Shown piece after piece: positions 29,070-38,325 of a DNA stretch of 64,000 nt (position 1 is the stretch's first letter; the number at the start of each line of letters is the position of its first letter). This DNA is from Streptomyces sp. R41 (GTDB lineage Bacteria > Actinomycetota > Actinomycetes > Streptomycetales > Streptomycetaceae): contig NZ_CP163443.1 of assembly GCF_041053055.1 (NCBI RefSeq), positions 7,237,001 through 7,301,000 of the forward strand, read 5' to 3'. Both the position numbers and the translations under genes were made by a program. The notes beneath the pieces are model-generated. The model saw only the letters and a list, made by a program, of their open reading frames with translations. It made no database searches and was not told the origin of the DNA.

Positions 29070-29218
29070 CGCCCCCTCCGCCCCGTTCCGTCCCGTACCT
29101 GGGGCTGCCGCCCCAGGCCCCCGCCAGCGGCCTCAACGGCCTCGTCCTCGAACGCCGGACGGGCTGAAATAAACCCTTCCGGCGTTCGAGGAGCGGGGTC
29201 TGGGACGGAGGGGGCGAA
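29070..29218. repeat. Composite intergenic repeat, copy 3
   Basis: CTGGGGCTGCCGCCCCAG, CTCGTCCTCGAACGCCGGAC, GGGCTGAAATAAACCC, then an inverted copy of the CCGGCGTTCGAGGA and GACGGAGGGGGCGAAAG modules. It is effectively two facing copies, and separates the two ABC exporter pairs on the minus strand. Confidence 0.75.
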
Positions 29219-29228
29219 AGGACCTTCC

Positions 29229-31100
29229 TCAAGCCAGACTGTCCCGCCAGGCCCTGTGCAGATCCGCGAACCGTCCCGTTCCCGCGATCAGTTCGGCCGG
29301 GCCGCCGTCCTCGACGATCCGCCCGTGCTCCATCACCAGGACACGGTCGGCGATCTCCACCGTCGACAGGCGGTGCGCAATGACCACGGCCGTACGGCCG
29401 CGCAGGACCGTCGCCATGGCGCGCTGGACCGCCCGTTCGCCGGGGATGTCCAGGGAGCTGGTCGCCTCGTCGAGGATGAGGACCGCCGGGTCGGCGAGCA
29501 ACGCCCGGGCGAAGGCGACCAGTTGGCGCTGACCGGCCGAGATACGGCCACCCCGTTTGCGTACGTCCGTGTCGTAGCCCTCGGGCAGGACGCTGATGAA
29601 ATCGTGGGCGCCGATCGCCTTCGCGGCCCGCTCGATCTCCTCGCGGGACGCGTCGGGGCGGCCGATCGCGATGTTCTCGGCGACCGTGCCGGAGAACAGG
29701 AACGCCTCCTGGGTCACCATCACCACACCGCGCCGCAGTTCGGGCACGGAGAGATCGCGCAGATCGACACCGTCGAGGAGGACCCGGCCCTCCGAAGGGT
29801 CGTAGAAGCGGGCCAGGAGCTTGGCCAGCGTCGACTTGCCCGCGCCCGTCGAGCCGACGACGGCCACCGTCTGCCCCGCGGGCAGTGTGAGCGAGAAGGA
29901 GGGAAGGACCTCGCCGCCGGTCCGGTACGCGAAGCGGACGTCGTCGAAGACGACCTCGCGACCGGGGTGCTCGGACGCGAGAGCGGGCAGCCGCCGCGGC
30001 GCGGACGGCTCCGGCACGGACGGAGTCTGGGCCAGCAGGCCGGCGATCTTCTCCAGCGAAGCCGCCGCGGACTGGTAGGAGTTGAGGAACATACCGAGCC
30101 TGTCGATCGGGTCGTACAGGCGGCGCAGATACAGCACCGCGGCGGCCAGCACACCCAGCGCCAGCGAACCCGAGGCCACCCGGTACGCGCCCCACAGCAC
30201 GATCCCGGCGACCGCCGTGTTGGCGACGAGGCGGGAGCCGAGGACATAGCGGGCCATCTCCAGCAGGGCGTCGCCGTTCGTCTTCTCGTGGCGCCGGTTG
30301 AGCACCTGGAAGTCCGCGTCGTTGGCGGCCTCCCGGCGGAACGCGCGCACCGGGCGGATGCCGTTCATCGTCTCCGCGAACTTCACGATCACGGCGGCGA
30401 TCGCGGTCGACCGGAGGGCGAAGATACGGCCCGCGCGGTGCTGGTAGAGGCGGATGAGCAGATACAGCGGGACGAAGGACGCCACCGCCACCGCGCCGAG
30501 GCCCAGGTCCAGCCAGAGCAGCATCGCCGAGATGTAGACGAAGGACAGGATGACCGTGACGAGCTCCTGCAGGCCCTCGCTGAGCAGCTCGCGCAGTGAC
30601 TCGACGTCCGTCGTGGAGCGGGAGATCAGCCGGCCCGAGGTGTAGCGCTCGTGGAAGTCGATGCTGAGCGCCTGCGCGTGGCGGAAGATCCGGCCGCGCA
30701 GATCGAGCAGCACGTCCTGGTTGACGCGGGCCGAGGCGAGGATGAAGGCGTACTGGAGTCCGCCGGAGGCCAGCGAACACAGCAGGTACGCGACGCCCAC
30801 CGCGATGAGCGGGCCGTGGTCGCCCAGCCGGAACGCCGGTACGGCGCGGTCGAGGGCGTACGCGACGAGCAGCGGGCCCGCCTGCACCGCGGCCTGCTGG
30901 AGCAGCAGCAGGACGGTGGTCACGACCACGCGGGCCCTGAGCGGGGCGAGCAGGGAGCGCAGGAGAGCGGCGGTCGCGCCCGGGGGAGTGGGGAGGACGT
31001 CGCGGTCGAAGGGGTCCTTGTACTCCGAGGGGTCCTGCGCCGGTCCGTTCCCGTCCTTGTCCCTGTCCTTGTCCGGCGCGGTTGTTGTGGGCGCCGTCAT
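29229..31100 (-). CDS. ABC exporter half-transporter, heterodimer 2 subunit B
   Basis: 623 residues from ATG 31100, overlapping the upstream subunit by four bases. A charged N-terminal tail (DKDRDKDGNG, then SEYKDPFDRDVLP) precedes the transmembrane domain and an NBD with Walker A VVGSTGAGKST, Q-loop VTQEAFLF, catalytic Walker B AVLILDEATSSLD and H-loop VIAHRLST. The signature is ISAGQRQ instead of LSGGQ. With its partner this gives one canonical and one weakened ATP site, as in TmrAB/BmrCD-type heterodimers. The general layout suggests multidrug or lipid export; the sequence does not identify the substrate. Confidence 0.9.
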   Translation of the reverse strand: MTAPTTTAPDKDRDKDGNGPAQDPSEYKDPFDRDVLPTPPGATAALLRSLLAPLRARVVVTTVLLLLQQAAVQAGPLLVAYALDRAVPAFRLGDHGPLIAVGVAYLLCSLASGGLQYAFILASARVNQDVLLDLRGRIFRHAQALSIDFHERYTSGRLISRSTTDVESLRELLSEGLQELVTVILSFVYISAMLLWLDLGLGAVAVASFVPLYLLIRLYQHRAGRIFALRSTAIAAVIVKFAETMNGIRPVRAFRREAANDADFQVLNRRHEKTNGDALLEMARYVLGSRLVANTAVAGIVLWGAYRVASGSLALGVLAAAVLYLRRLYDPIDRLGMFLNSYQSAAASLEKIAGLLAQTPSVPEPSAPRRLPALASEHPGREVVFDDVRFAYRTGGEVLPSFSLTLPAGQTVAVVGSTGAGKSTLAKLLARFYDPSEGRVLLDGVDLRDLSVPELRRGVVMVTQEAFLFSGTVAENIAIGRPDASREEIERAAKAIGAHDFISVLPEGYDTDVRKRGGRISAGQRQLVAFARALLADPAVLILDEATSSLDIPGERAVQRAMATVLRGRTAVVIAHRLSTVEIADRVLVMEHGRIVEDGGPAELIAGTGRFADLHRAWRDSLA

Positions 31101-33043
31101 CGGTGGGCCTCCTCGTCGCCTGACATCAGATGGGCGTACTCGGCGTTCGTGTGCAGCAGTTCCTGGTGGGTGCCGACCGCGGCGATGCGGCCGCCGGAGA
31201 GCAGGGCCACGCGGTCGGCGAGCAGGACCGTGGACGGGCGGTGCGCCACGATCAGGGCGGTCGTCTCCGCCAGGACGCGGCGCAGGGCGGCCTCGACCGC
31301 GGCCTCCGTGTGGACGTCCAGGGCCGACAGGGGGTCGTCGAGCACCAGGAAGCGGGGGCGGCCGACCACCGCCCTCGCCAGGGCGAGGCGTTGGCGCTGG
31401 CCGCCCGACAGGCTCAGGCCCTGTTCGCCGACCTGGGTCGCGGTGCCCTGCGGGAGGGCGTGCGCGAAGTCGGCCTGGGCCACGGCGAGGGCGCGGTCCA
31501 GCTCCGGCCGGCCGGCGTCGTCGTTCCCGCCCATGAGGACGTTCTCGCCGACGGTCGCCGAGAAGAGGGTGGGCTCTTCGAAGGCGACGGCGACGAGTTC
31601 GCGGAGTTCGTCGCGGGGCATCGCGGTGATGTCCCGGCCGTCCAGGGTGATGCGGCCGGACGTCACCTCGTGGAGGCGGGGGACGAGGGCGGTGAGGGTG
31701 GTCTTGCCGGTGCCGGTGGCGCCGACCAGGGCCATGCTCTCGCCGGGGCGGATGTGGAGGTCGATGTGCTCCAGCACGGGGTTCGCGTCCGCGGGGGCAT
31801 CCGGATAACGGAACTGGACGTTGTGGAACCGAAGTCCGCCGTCCCTGGACCCCGCTGAATCGGTATCCGGCGCCGCAGGCTGTGCCCACCCTCCCCCAAG
31901 CTCTCGGCTGCGCTCGAGCAGGGGGGACCCCCATCGCCCTGCGGAACGATTGCCCACAGCGGTAGCGGTGTCGGCCTCGGTCGACTCCGGCTCAGCGTCC
32001 ATCACCTCGAAGTACCGCTCCGTAGCCGTCGCCGCCTCCTGGCTCATGGCGAGGAGGAAGCCGATGGAGTCGACGGGCCAGCGCAGGGCGAGGGCCGTCG
32101 AGAGGAAGGCGACCAGCGTGCCGGCGGAGAGGTGGCCGTCGGCGACCTGGACGGTGCCGAGGACGAGGGCGGCGCCGATGGCGAGTTCGGGGAGGGTGAC
32201 GATGACAGCCCAGATGGAGGCGAGGAGGCGGGCCTTGACGAGTTCCGTGCCGCGCAGGGTGCGGGACAGCTCGCGGAAGGCGCGGGCCTGGCTGCGATGG
32301 CGGCCGAAGCCCTTGATGATGCGGATGCCGAGCACGCTCTCCTCGACGACCGTCGTCAGATCGCCGACCTGGTCCTGCGAGCGCCGGGCCACCTCCGAGT
32401 AGCGCCGCTCGAAGATCCAGCAGACGATCACGACGGGGACGGCGGGAGCGAGCAGCACCAGCCCGAGCGTCCACTCCTGGGCCAGCATGATGGCCACGCC
32501 CACCAGGATCGTCACAGCGTTGACCAGCAGGAAAGTCAGCGGGAACGCCAGGAACATGCGCAGCAGCATCAGGTCCGTGGTGCCCCGGGACAGCAACTGG
32601 CCGGAGGCCCAGCGGTCGTGGAAGGCGACCGGGAGGCGCTGCAGATGCCGGTAGAGATCCGCCCGCATCCCCGCCTCGACCCCCGCCAGCGGCCGCGCCA
32701 CCAGCCACCGCCGGAGCCCGAACAGGCCGGCCTCGGCCACCCCGAGCAGCAGCAGATACAGCGCCCCGAGCCAGACGCCCGCCGGATCGTGGCCGGCCAC
32801 CGGACCGTCCACCATCCACTTCAGGACGAGCGGGAACACCAGCCCCGTACAGGAGGCGACCACCGCGACGAAGGCCGCGCCGAACAGCCGCACCCGCACC
32901 GGCCGCACATACGGCCACAGGCGCAGCAGGCTGCGTACGGTCGAACGGCCGGCACGGTTCTCGGTCCCCGTACGGTCGTCCTGGTCGTCGGCTCGGTCCT
33001 CGGTTCCGGCACGGTCCTTGGTCACTGCATCTGGTGTGGGCAT
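31097..33043 (-). CDS. ABC exporter half-transporter, heterodimer 2 subunit A, with in-frame repeat
   Basis: 648 residues from ATG 33043 (MPTPDAV). A hydrophilic N-terminus rich in Asp/Arg precedes the six-helix domain and an NBD with Walker A VGATGTGKTT, signature LSGGQRQRL and Walker B FLVLDDPLSALD, in which the catalytic Glu is Asp. This is the degenerate Walker B half of a heterodimeric exporter. The linker between the two domains (about residues 370-386) is encoded by a GC-rich repeat common in Streptomyces intergenic DNA and reads RWGSPLLERSRELGGGW. The gene is divergent from the ABC-2 operon across 183 bp. Confidence 0.9.
   Translation of the reverse strand: MPTPDAVTKDRAGTEDRADDQDDRTGTENRAGRSTVRSLLRLWPYVRPVRVRLFGAAFVAVVASCTGLVFPLVLKWMVDGPVAGHDPAGVWLGALYLLLLGVAEAGLFGLRRWLVARPLAGVEAGMRADLYRHLQRLPVAFHDRWASGQLLSRGTTDLMLLRMFLAFPLTFLLVNAVTILVGVAIMLAQEWTLGLVLLAPAVPVVIVCWIFERRYSEVARRSQDQVGDLTTVVEESVLGIRIIKGFGRHRSQARAFRELSRTLRGTELVKARLLASIWAVIVTLPELAIGAALVLGTVQVADGHLSAGTLVAFLSTALALRWPVDSIGFLLAMSQEAATATERYFEVMDAEPESTEADTATAVGNRSAGRWGSPLLERSRELGGGWAQPAAPDTDSAGSRDGGLRFHNVQFRYPDAPADANPVLEHIDLHIRPGESMALVGATGTGKTTLTALVPRLHEVTSGRITLDGRDITAMPRDELRELVAVAFEEPTLFSATVGENVLMGGNDDAGRPELDRALAVAQADFAHALPQGTATQVGEQGLSLSGGQRQRLALARAVVGRPRFLVLDDPLSALDVHTEAAVEAALRRVLAETTALIVAHRPSTVLLADRVALLSGGRIAAVGTHQELLHTNAEYAHLMSGDEEAHR
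31885..31936 (-). repeat. Small palindromic repeat inserted in the ABC exporter coding sequence
   Basis: Contains CCACCCTCCCCCAAGCTCTC, GCGCTCGAGC and GGGGGGACCCCCA. I recognise this as a short dispersed element frequent between Streptomyces genes. Here it is read in frame within the linker of the half-transporter without breaking it. Confidence 0.65.
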
Positions 33044-33226
33044 CACCGGCGAGCCTACGGTTCGGCACTGACAGCGCCCACCGAGTTTTGGCCGGACCTG
33101 CATCGTTCGATGGCCCTACGACCGGGGCGTTCGAGGGGTCGTACCGCCGCATCGACCGATCGGCCGATGCCGCTTCGAGCGCGATGGGCGATGTGCCCGG
33201 CCCCGGCCCGCCGGGATGCTCGAGAC
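33044..33226. promoter_or_regulatory. Divergent intergenic region between ABC exporter 2 and the ABC-2 operon
   Basis: 183 bp with no gene. The plus-strand start at 33227 has only a distant GGGA, so it may be leaderless. A direct run ATCGACCGATCGGCCGATG (about 33149-33168) has overlapping CGATCG-type dyads that could be an operator. No convincing -10/-35 pair found. Confidence 0.35.
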
Positions 33227-34129
33227 ATGTCAGTCATCGAAGTCAGCGGACTGCGAAAGTCCTACGGCGGCCGGGCCGTCGTCGACGGTGTCTCCTTCAC
33301 CGTCGAGGAGGGCGAGATCTTCGGGATCCTCGGCCCGAACGGGGCCGGCAAGACCACCACCGTCGAGTGCGTCGAGGGCCTCCGGATCCCCGACGCGGGC
33401 CGCGTCCGGGTCACCGGCCTCGACCCCGTCGCCGACCACGAGGAGACCAGCCGCGTCCTCGGCGCCCAGCTCCAGGAGAGCGAACTCCAGGCCAAGCTCA
33501 CCGTGCGCGAGGCGCTGGAGCTGTACGCCGCCTTCTACCCGCACCCCGCCGACTGGCGCCCGCTCGCCGAACGCCTGGACCTCACCGCACGGCTCACCAC
33601 CCGCTTCGGCAAGCTCAGCGGTGGCCAGAAGCAGCGCCTGTTCATCGCGCTCGCGCTCATCGGCAACCCCCGCGTGGTCGTGCTCGACGAACTGACCACC
33701 GGACTCGATCCGCGCGCACGCCGCGACACTTGGGCGCTCATCGAGGACGTCCGCGCCCAGGGCGTCACCGTCCTCCTCGTCACGCACTTCATGGAGGAGG
33801 CGCAGCGCCTGTGCGACCGGATCGCCGTCATCGACAAGGGTCGCCTCGCCGCCCTGGACACCCCGGCGGGCCTGATCCGCCGCTCGGCGGGCTCGACCGT
33901 CATCAGCTTCACACCGTCGGCACCGCTGGACGAGCGGGAGCTGACCGTGCTGCCCGCGCTCGCCTCCGTGGAGCACAAGGACGGCCGGATCACCCTGTCC
34001 GGCACCGACGAGACGGTCAACGCCGTCATCACACTGCTCGCCCGCCACCGCATCACCGCCCACCAACTCCGCGTGTCCGACGCCACATTGGACGACGCGT
34101 TCCTGGACCTGACGGAGGCCACAGCATGA
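33227..34129 (+). CDS. ABC-2 type exporter, ATP-binding protein
   Basis: 300 residues from ATG 33227. Complete NBD: Walker A LGPNGAGKTTT (residues 36-46), Q-loop AQLQESEL, signature LSGGQKQRL, Walker B VVVLDELTTGLDP and H-loop LLVTHFMEEA, then a C-terminal extension of about 80 residues typical of DrrA/CcmA-like export ATPases. The stop overlaps the permease start by four bases (ATGA), so the two are coupled. Together with the downstream two-component genes this resembles drug or antimicrobial-peptide export modules whose sensor kinase controls the transporter (inference from context). Confidence 0.93.
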   Translation: MSVIEVSGLRKSYGGRAVVDGVSFTVEEGEIFGILGPNGAGKTTTVECVEGLRIPDAGRVRVTGLDPVADHEETSRVLGAQLQESELQAKLTVREALELYAAFYPHPADWRPLAERLDLTARLTTRFGKLSGGQKQRLFIALALIGNPRVVVLDELTTGLDPRARRDTWALIEDVRAQGVTVLLVTHFMEEAQRLCDRIAVIDKGRLAALDTPAGLIRRSAGSTVISFTPSAPLDERELTVLPALASVEHKDGRITLSGTDETVNAVITLLARHRITAHQLRVSDATLDDAFLDLTEATA

Positions 34130-34902
34130 ACACCGCCGTCGCACGCCCCCGTGCGACCACCACCGTCGTCAACACCGCCGTACTGCGGACCGAGATCCGC
34201 CTCTTCCGCCGCGAACCCGGCGGCATCTTCTGGATCCTGCTGTTCCCCACCCTCCTCCTGGTGATTCTCGGCTCCATCCCCTCCTTCCGGCAGCCCGACG
34301 ACTCCGTCGGCGGCCTGCGGCCCGTCGACGCCTACGTCCCGGTGGCCGTCCTGCTCGGCCTGATCGTCGGCGGCCTGCAGTCGATGCCGCAGACCCTGAC
34401 CGGCTACCGCGAGCGCGGCATCCTGCGCCGGATGTCCACCACGCCCGTACGACCGAGCGCCCTGCTGTCCGCGCAGATGGCGGTGTACGGAGGGGCGGCC
34501 CTGGTGTCGGCGCTGCTCGCGCTCGCCGTCGGACGGCTCGCGTTCGACGTACGGCTGCCGAAGCAGCCCTTCGGGTACGCCTTCGCACTGCTCCTCGCCG
34601 TCCTGGTCGCCCTCGCGCTGGGCGCCGTGGTCTCGGCCCTGTCCCGTACGACGAAGATCGCGGGCGCGATCGGGTCCGCCGTGTTCTTCCCGATGATGTT
34701 CTGCGCGGGCGTGTGGCTGCCGGTGCAGGCCATGCCGGACACCCTCGCCCGGATCGTGGGCTACACCCCCTTCGGAGCGGCCGCGCAGGCCCTCGACCAG
34801 GCGGCGGCGGGCCACTGGCCGGGCTGGACCCACCTGGGCGTGCCGGCGGTGTGGATCCTGCTGCTGACGGGTGCGGCGAGCCGCTGGTTCCGCTGGGAGT
34901 GA
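34126..34902 (+). CDS. ABC-2 type exporter, permease
   Basis: 258 residues with six predicted membrane helices (first at IFWILLFPTLLLVILG, last at VPAVWILLLTGAA) and the ABC-2 signature region near RRMSTTPVRPSALLSAQ. It partners the upstream ATPase. The frame overlaps the ATPase by four bases, and the kinase gene begins eight bases after its stop, so all four genes (33227-36816) probably form one transcript. The substrate cannot be read from sequence. Confidence 0.92.
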   Translation: MNTAVARPRATTTVVNTAVLRTEIRLFRREPGGIFWILLFPTLLLVILGSIPSFRQPDDSVGGLRPVDAYVPVAVLLGLIVGGLQSMPQTLTGYRERGILRRMSTTPVRPSALLSAQMAVYGGAALVSALLALAVGRLAFDVRLPKQPFGYAFALLLAVLVALALGAVVSALSRTTKIAGAIGSAVFFPMMFCAGVWLPVQAMPDTLARIVGYTPFGAAAQALDQAAAGHWPGWTHLGVPAVWILLLTGAASRWFRWE

Positions 34903-34910
34903 GGACTGTC

Positions 34911-36185
34911 GTGCCCGACACTGGGCCCATGGCGCAGGACGTGGCGGGAGTCGAGCAGCGGTGGGCGGTGATCAACCACCGGGCGCCGTACTGGCTGCTG
35001 GTGGTCGCCGCGGTCCTCGCGGTGCCGACCGCGGGCCTGGTCGGCATGGGGCCCGGCGACTGGTACGCGGTCGGGGGTCTGGTCGCCGCCGGGCTGGTGC
35101 TCCAGGCGTGGTGGGGCACCGTCCCCGGCACACAGCGCGGGCCGTCCGCCACCAGCATCTGCTACTACACCGTCCGCTGGGTCATCGCCTTCGCCCTCAC
35201 CTGGATCAACCTGTTCTTCTGCTTCTACGCGTTCACCGGCTACTTCGGCGCCCGCCGGCTGCTGCCGCGGCCGCTGCGGAGCGTCGGACTGTTCGCCACC
35301 GCCGTCACCATGGCCGGTGCGCAGTCCGGCGGGATGCCTCCGCACGGGGGGACCCAGTGGCTGCTCTTCGGGGCGATCCTCGCGATCACCCTCGTCCTGG
35401 TCGCCGTCTTCGACCGCCTGGCCGCCACGGAGGACGAACGCGCCCGCGTCCAGGCCGAGACCATCGCCGAACTGGGGCGCACCAACACGGCTTTGCAGCA
35501 GGCCCTGGACGAGAACGCCGCGCTGCACGCCCAACTCCTCGTGCAGGCACGGGAGGCCGGGGTCGCAGACGAGCGCCGCCGCCTCGCCGCCGAGATCCAC
35601 GACACCATCGCGCAGGGCCTGACCGGGATCATCGCCCAGCTCCAGGTCGTGGCGAACACGCCCGACCCGGCCGCCGCCCGCGAACACCTGGGCCGCGCAG
35701 CCGACCTGGCCCGGCACAGCCTCGGCGAGGCCCGCCGCTCCGTGCAGAACCTCGCACCGGTCGCGCTCGTCGACGACGGTCTGCCCGAGGCGCTCAAGAA
35801 GACGGTCGCCGAATGGGGCGAACGCACCGGTGTACGGGCCGAGTTCACGCTCACCGGAACCGCCGAACAGCTGCACGACGAGGTCTCGGCCACCCTTCTG
35901 CGCATCGCCCAGGAGGCCCTGTCCAACGCCGCGCGGCACGCGGCCGCCTCGCGCGTCGGGGTGACCCTCAGCTTCATGGACGAAGAGGTCACCCTCGACA
36001 TCCGCGACGACGGCCACGGCTTCGACCCCGTCGCCGTCCCCGAGCGCACCGGCACCGGAGGCTTCGGCCTCGACGGCATGCGCGCCCGCGCCGAGCGTAT
36101 CGCCGGGGCGCTCACCGTCGAGTCCGAGCCGGGCCAGGGTACGGCGGTGTCGGCTCGCGTACCGTTGGTGCGCCATGACCGATGA
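34911..36185 (+). CDS. Sensor histidine kinase, NarL/DesK-type (HisKA_3)
   Basis: 424 residues from GTG 34911 (GAGG six bases upstream). The N-terminal half has several membrane helices (residues 20-145) with almost no extracellular domain. A coiled coil then leads to the HisKA_3 dimerisation helix with phospho-acceptor His in AAEIHDTIAQGLTG (near 229), and a HATPase_c domain with LRIAQEALSNAARHA (N box) and DIRDDGHGFD (G1). An intramembrane-sensing architecture like LiaS/DesK fits envelope stress monitoring. The 3' end overlaps the response-regulator gene by 11 bp. Confidence 0.93.
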   Translation: MPDTGPMAQDVAGVEQRWAVINHRAPYWLLVVAAVLAVPTAGLVGMGPGDWYAVGGLVAAGLVLQAWWGTVPGTQRGPSATSICYYTVRWVIAFALTWINLFFCFYAFTGYFGARRLLPRPLRSVGLFATAVTMAGAQSGGMPPHGGTQWLLFGAILAITLVLVAVFDRLAATEDERARVQAETIAELGRTNTALQQALDENAALHAQLLVQAREAGVADERRRLAAEIHDTIAQGLTGIIAQLQVVANTPDPAAAREHLGRAADLARHSLGEARRSVQNLAPVALVDDGLPEALKKTVAEWGERTGVRAEFTLTGTAEQLHDEVSATLLRIAQEALSNAARHAAASRVGVTLSFMDEEVTLDIRDDGHGFDPVAVPERTGTGGFGLDGMRARAERIAGALTVESEPGQGTAVSARVPLVRHDR

Positions 36186-36816
36186 CGTGCCCATCTCCCT
36201 GCTGATCGTCGACGACCATCCCGTCGTAAGGGACGGTCTGCGCGGCATGTTCGAGTCCGCGCCCGGTTTCGCCGTCCTCGGCGAGGCGGCCGACGGCGTG
36301 GAAGCCGTGTCGCTGGCGGTGAACCTCGACCCGGACGTGGTCCTGATGGACCTCCGCATGCCCGGCGGCAACGGCGTCGAGGCCATCGCGGAGCTCACCC
36401 GTCGCGGCGCCCGCGCCAAGGTCCTCGTGCTGACGACGTACGACACGGACTCCGACACGCTCCCCGCCATCGAGGCGGGCGCCACGGGCTATCTCCTCAA
36501 GGACGCCCCGAGGGACGAGCTCTTCACGGCGGTCCGCGCGGCGGCCGAGGGCCGTACGGTCCTGTCCCCGGCGGTCGCCTCCCGCCTGGTCTCGGCCGTA
36601 CGCACCCCCACCACCGCCTCCGGGACCCTCTCCGCCCGCGAACGCGAGGTCCTCGCCCTGGTCGCCAAGGGCACCTCCAACCGCGAGATCGCCCGTGTCC
36701 TGTTCATCAGCGAGGCCACGGTGAAGACCCATCTCACCCACCTGTACGCCAAGTTGGGCGTCAACGACCGCGCGGCGGCGGTGGCGGTGGCGTACGACCG
36801 CGGGATCCTCGGCTAG
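36175..36816 (+). CDS. Response regulator, NarL/FixJ family
   Basis: 213 residues. The receiver domain has the acidic pair DD (13-14), phospho-acceptor Asp59 in VVLMDLRMP, Thr in VLVLTTYD and Lys in GYLLKDAP. The LuxR-type HTH runs from about 148 (LSAREREVLALVAKG, then NREIARVLFISEATVKTHL). Cognate of the kinase it overlaps, it most likely activates the upstream ABC-2 genes and itself. A short tail ends at RGILG. The convergent sulfatase gene ends 16 bp further on. Confidence 0.95.
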   Translation: MTDDVPISLLIVDDHPVVRDGLRGMFESAPGFAVLGEAADGVEAVSLAVNLDPDVVLMDLRMPGGNGVEAIAELTRRGARAKVLVLTTYDTDSDTLPAIEAGATGYLLKDAPRDELFTAVRAAAEGRTVLSPAVASRLVSAVRTPTTASGTLSAREREVLALVAKGTSNREIARVLFISEATVKTHLTHLYAKLGVNDRAAAVAVAYDRGILG

Positions 36817-36832
36817 CCGTGCGCGTGGTTGG

Positions 36833-38244
36833 CTAGGCGGCCGGATACGGCAGCAGACCGCCCCCGATCTTCTCCCACGCCGCCTTGAGCTCGGCGAGCA
36901 ACGCGGGCTTGTCCGGCGCGAGGTCGGCCTGCTCGCGCGCGTCGTCGGCGAGGTTGTAGAGGTGATCCTTGCCGCTCGCGTCCTGGTAGTACTTCCAGTC
37001 CCCGCGCCGCAGCGCCCGGTTGCCCCGCACCCGCCAGAACAGCTCCCGCTCGGGCAGTTCCTCCCCCCGGAGCAGATAGCCCGCGAGGCTGGTGCCGTCC
37101 AGCGGATACGCCGGGTCGGGCCGGGCGCCGCCCAGCTCCAGCAGGGTCGCGGTCCAGTCGGGCGAGTAGTTCGGCTCGTGGCTGACCTGGTGACCGTCGA
37201 TCCGGGCCGGCCAGCGCACGATGGCCGGCACCCGGATGCCTCCCTCCAGCAGCGAGGCCTTCTCGCCGCTCAGCGGCCACAGGTACGAGAAGCGCTCGCC
37301 GCCGTTGTCGCTGGCGAAGAACACCAGCGTGTTCTCCTCCTGCCCGGAACGGCGCAGCGCGGCCAGCACCTCGCCGACGGCGGCGTCGAGGCTCTCGACC
37401 ATCTGTGTGTACTTCTCGACCGAGCCGCCGTCGTTGTGCAGCAGCGCGGCGGTGACCTCGGCCTGGCTCCTGGCGGCCCTGATCTTCGCGGCGATCTCGG
37501 CACCGGTCTCCGCGTCGTCCTCGGCGAGCCAGGGCCAGTGCGGGGTGGTGAAGTTGAGGTTGAGGAGCCACGGCTTGTCGTGCACCCGGCCGACGTACTC
37601 CACGGCCCGCTCGGTCAGGACCTCTGTGTAGTACCGCAGGTCCTTGTACTCCGCGTCGCCCTCGTAGAGGTCGTAGGACCCGAGCTGACCGAGCTTGGAG
37701 AAGTACTCCAGCACACCGCCGAAGTTGCCGAAGAACTCGTCCCATCCCGACTTGGTGGGGCTGTAGTCGGGCAGCCAGCCGCAGTGCCACTTGCCGATCA
37801 GCGCCGTGGCGTAGCCCGCTTTCTTCAACAGCGAGGCCAGGGTGGGGTGTTGGGGGTCGAGTCCCTGGGCGCGGTTCGCGATGGGCTCGGCCAGCCCGCC
37901 CTTCGTACGCCCCGGATAGCGCCCGGTGTACAGGCTGAACCGGGTCGGCGAGCAGGTGGCCGACCCGGAGTACGCATCGGTGAACCTGACCCCCTGCCGC
38001 GCCAGCCGGTCCAGGTTCGGCGTCCTGATGTGCGTGCGCCGTACGACGAGAGGTCGGCCCAGCCCAGATCGTCGCCGAGGATGACGAGGAGGTTGGGCCG
38101 CCGGCCGGAGCCGGAGGAGGCGGTACGGGCCTGGAACGGGCGTTCGGCGGGGGCTGCTTCGGCGGCGGTGGCCGTACCGGCGACGGCGGTGACGGCACCA
38201 CCACCGATCAGACCACCGAAGGCCCGACGGGATATTTCGGACAT
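36833..38244 (-). pseudogene. Tat-exported sulfatase with a single-base frameshift
   Basis: The N-terminal part (38244 to about 38040) has a twin-arginine signal (EISRRAFGGLIGGGAVTA) and LVILGDDLGWADLSSYGA; the rest is in another frame. Restoring one C in the run at about 38033-38037 turns GCACG into GCACCG and gives YGAPHIRTPNLDRLARQGV, the normal continuation. The repaired protein is about 470 residues, with the formylglycine site CSPTR (37940-37954) in SATCSPTRFSLYTGRYPG, GKWHCGW and a C-terminal FFASDNGGERFS region. It is an arylsulfatase family member acting outside the cell. Either a recent mutation or a sequencing error. Confidence 0.85.
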
Positions 38245-38325
38245 GCGGGTTCCTCGGGACAGACGTGTCCTACGACGGGACACGAAGAAGGAAATGAAGA
38301 AGGGAGGGCGGGGGAGACTGCGGGC

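Noticed and set aside
32132..33226. Extension of the ABC-2 ATPase frame about 365 codons upstream
   Set aside because: It is antisense to the exporter gene on the minus strand and lacks any domain; the ATPase starts at 33227 with MSVIEVSGLRKSYG.
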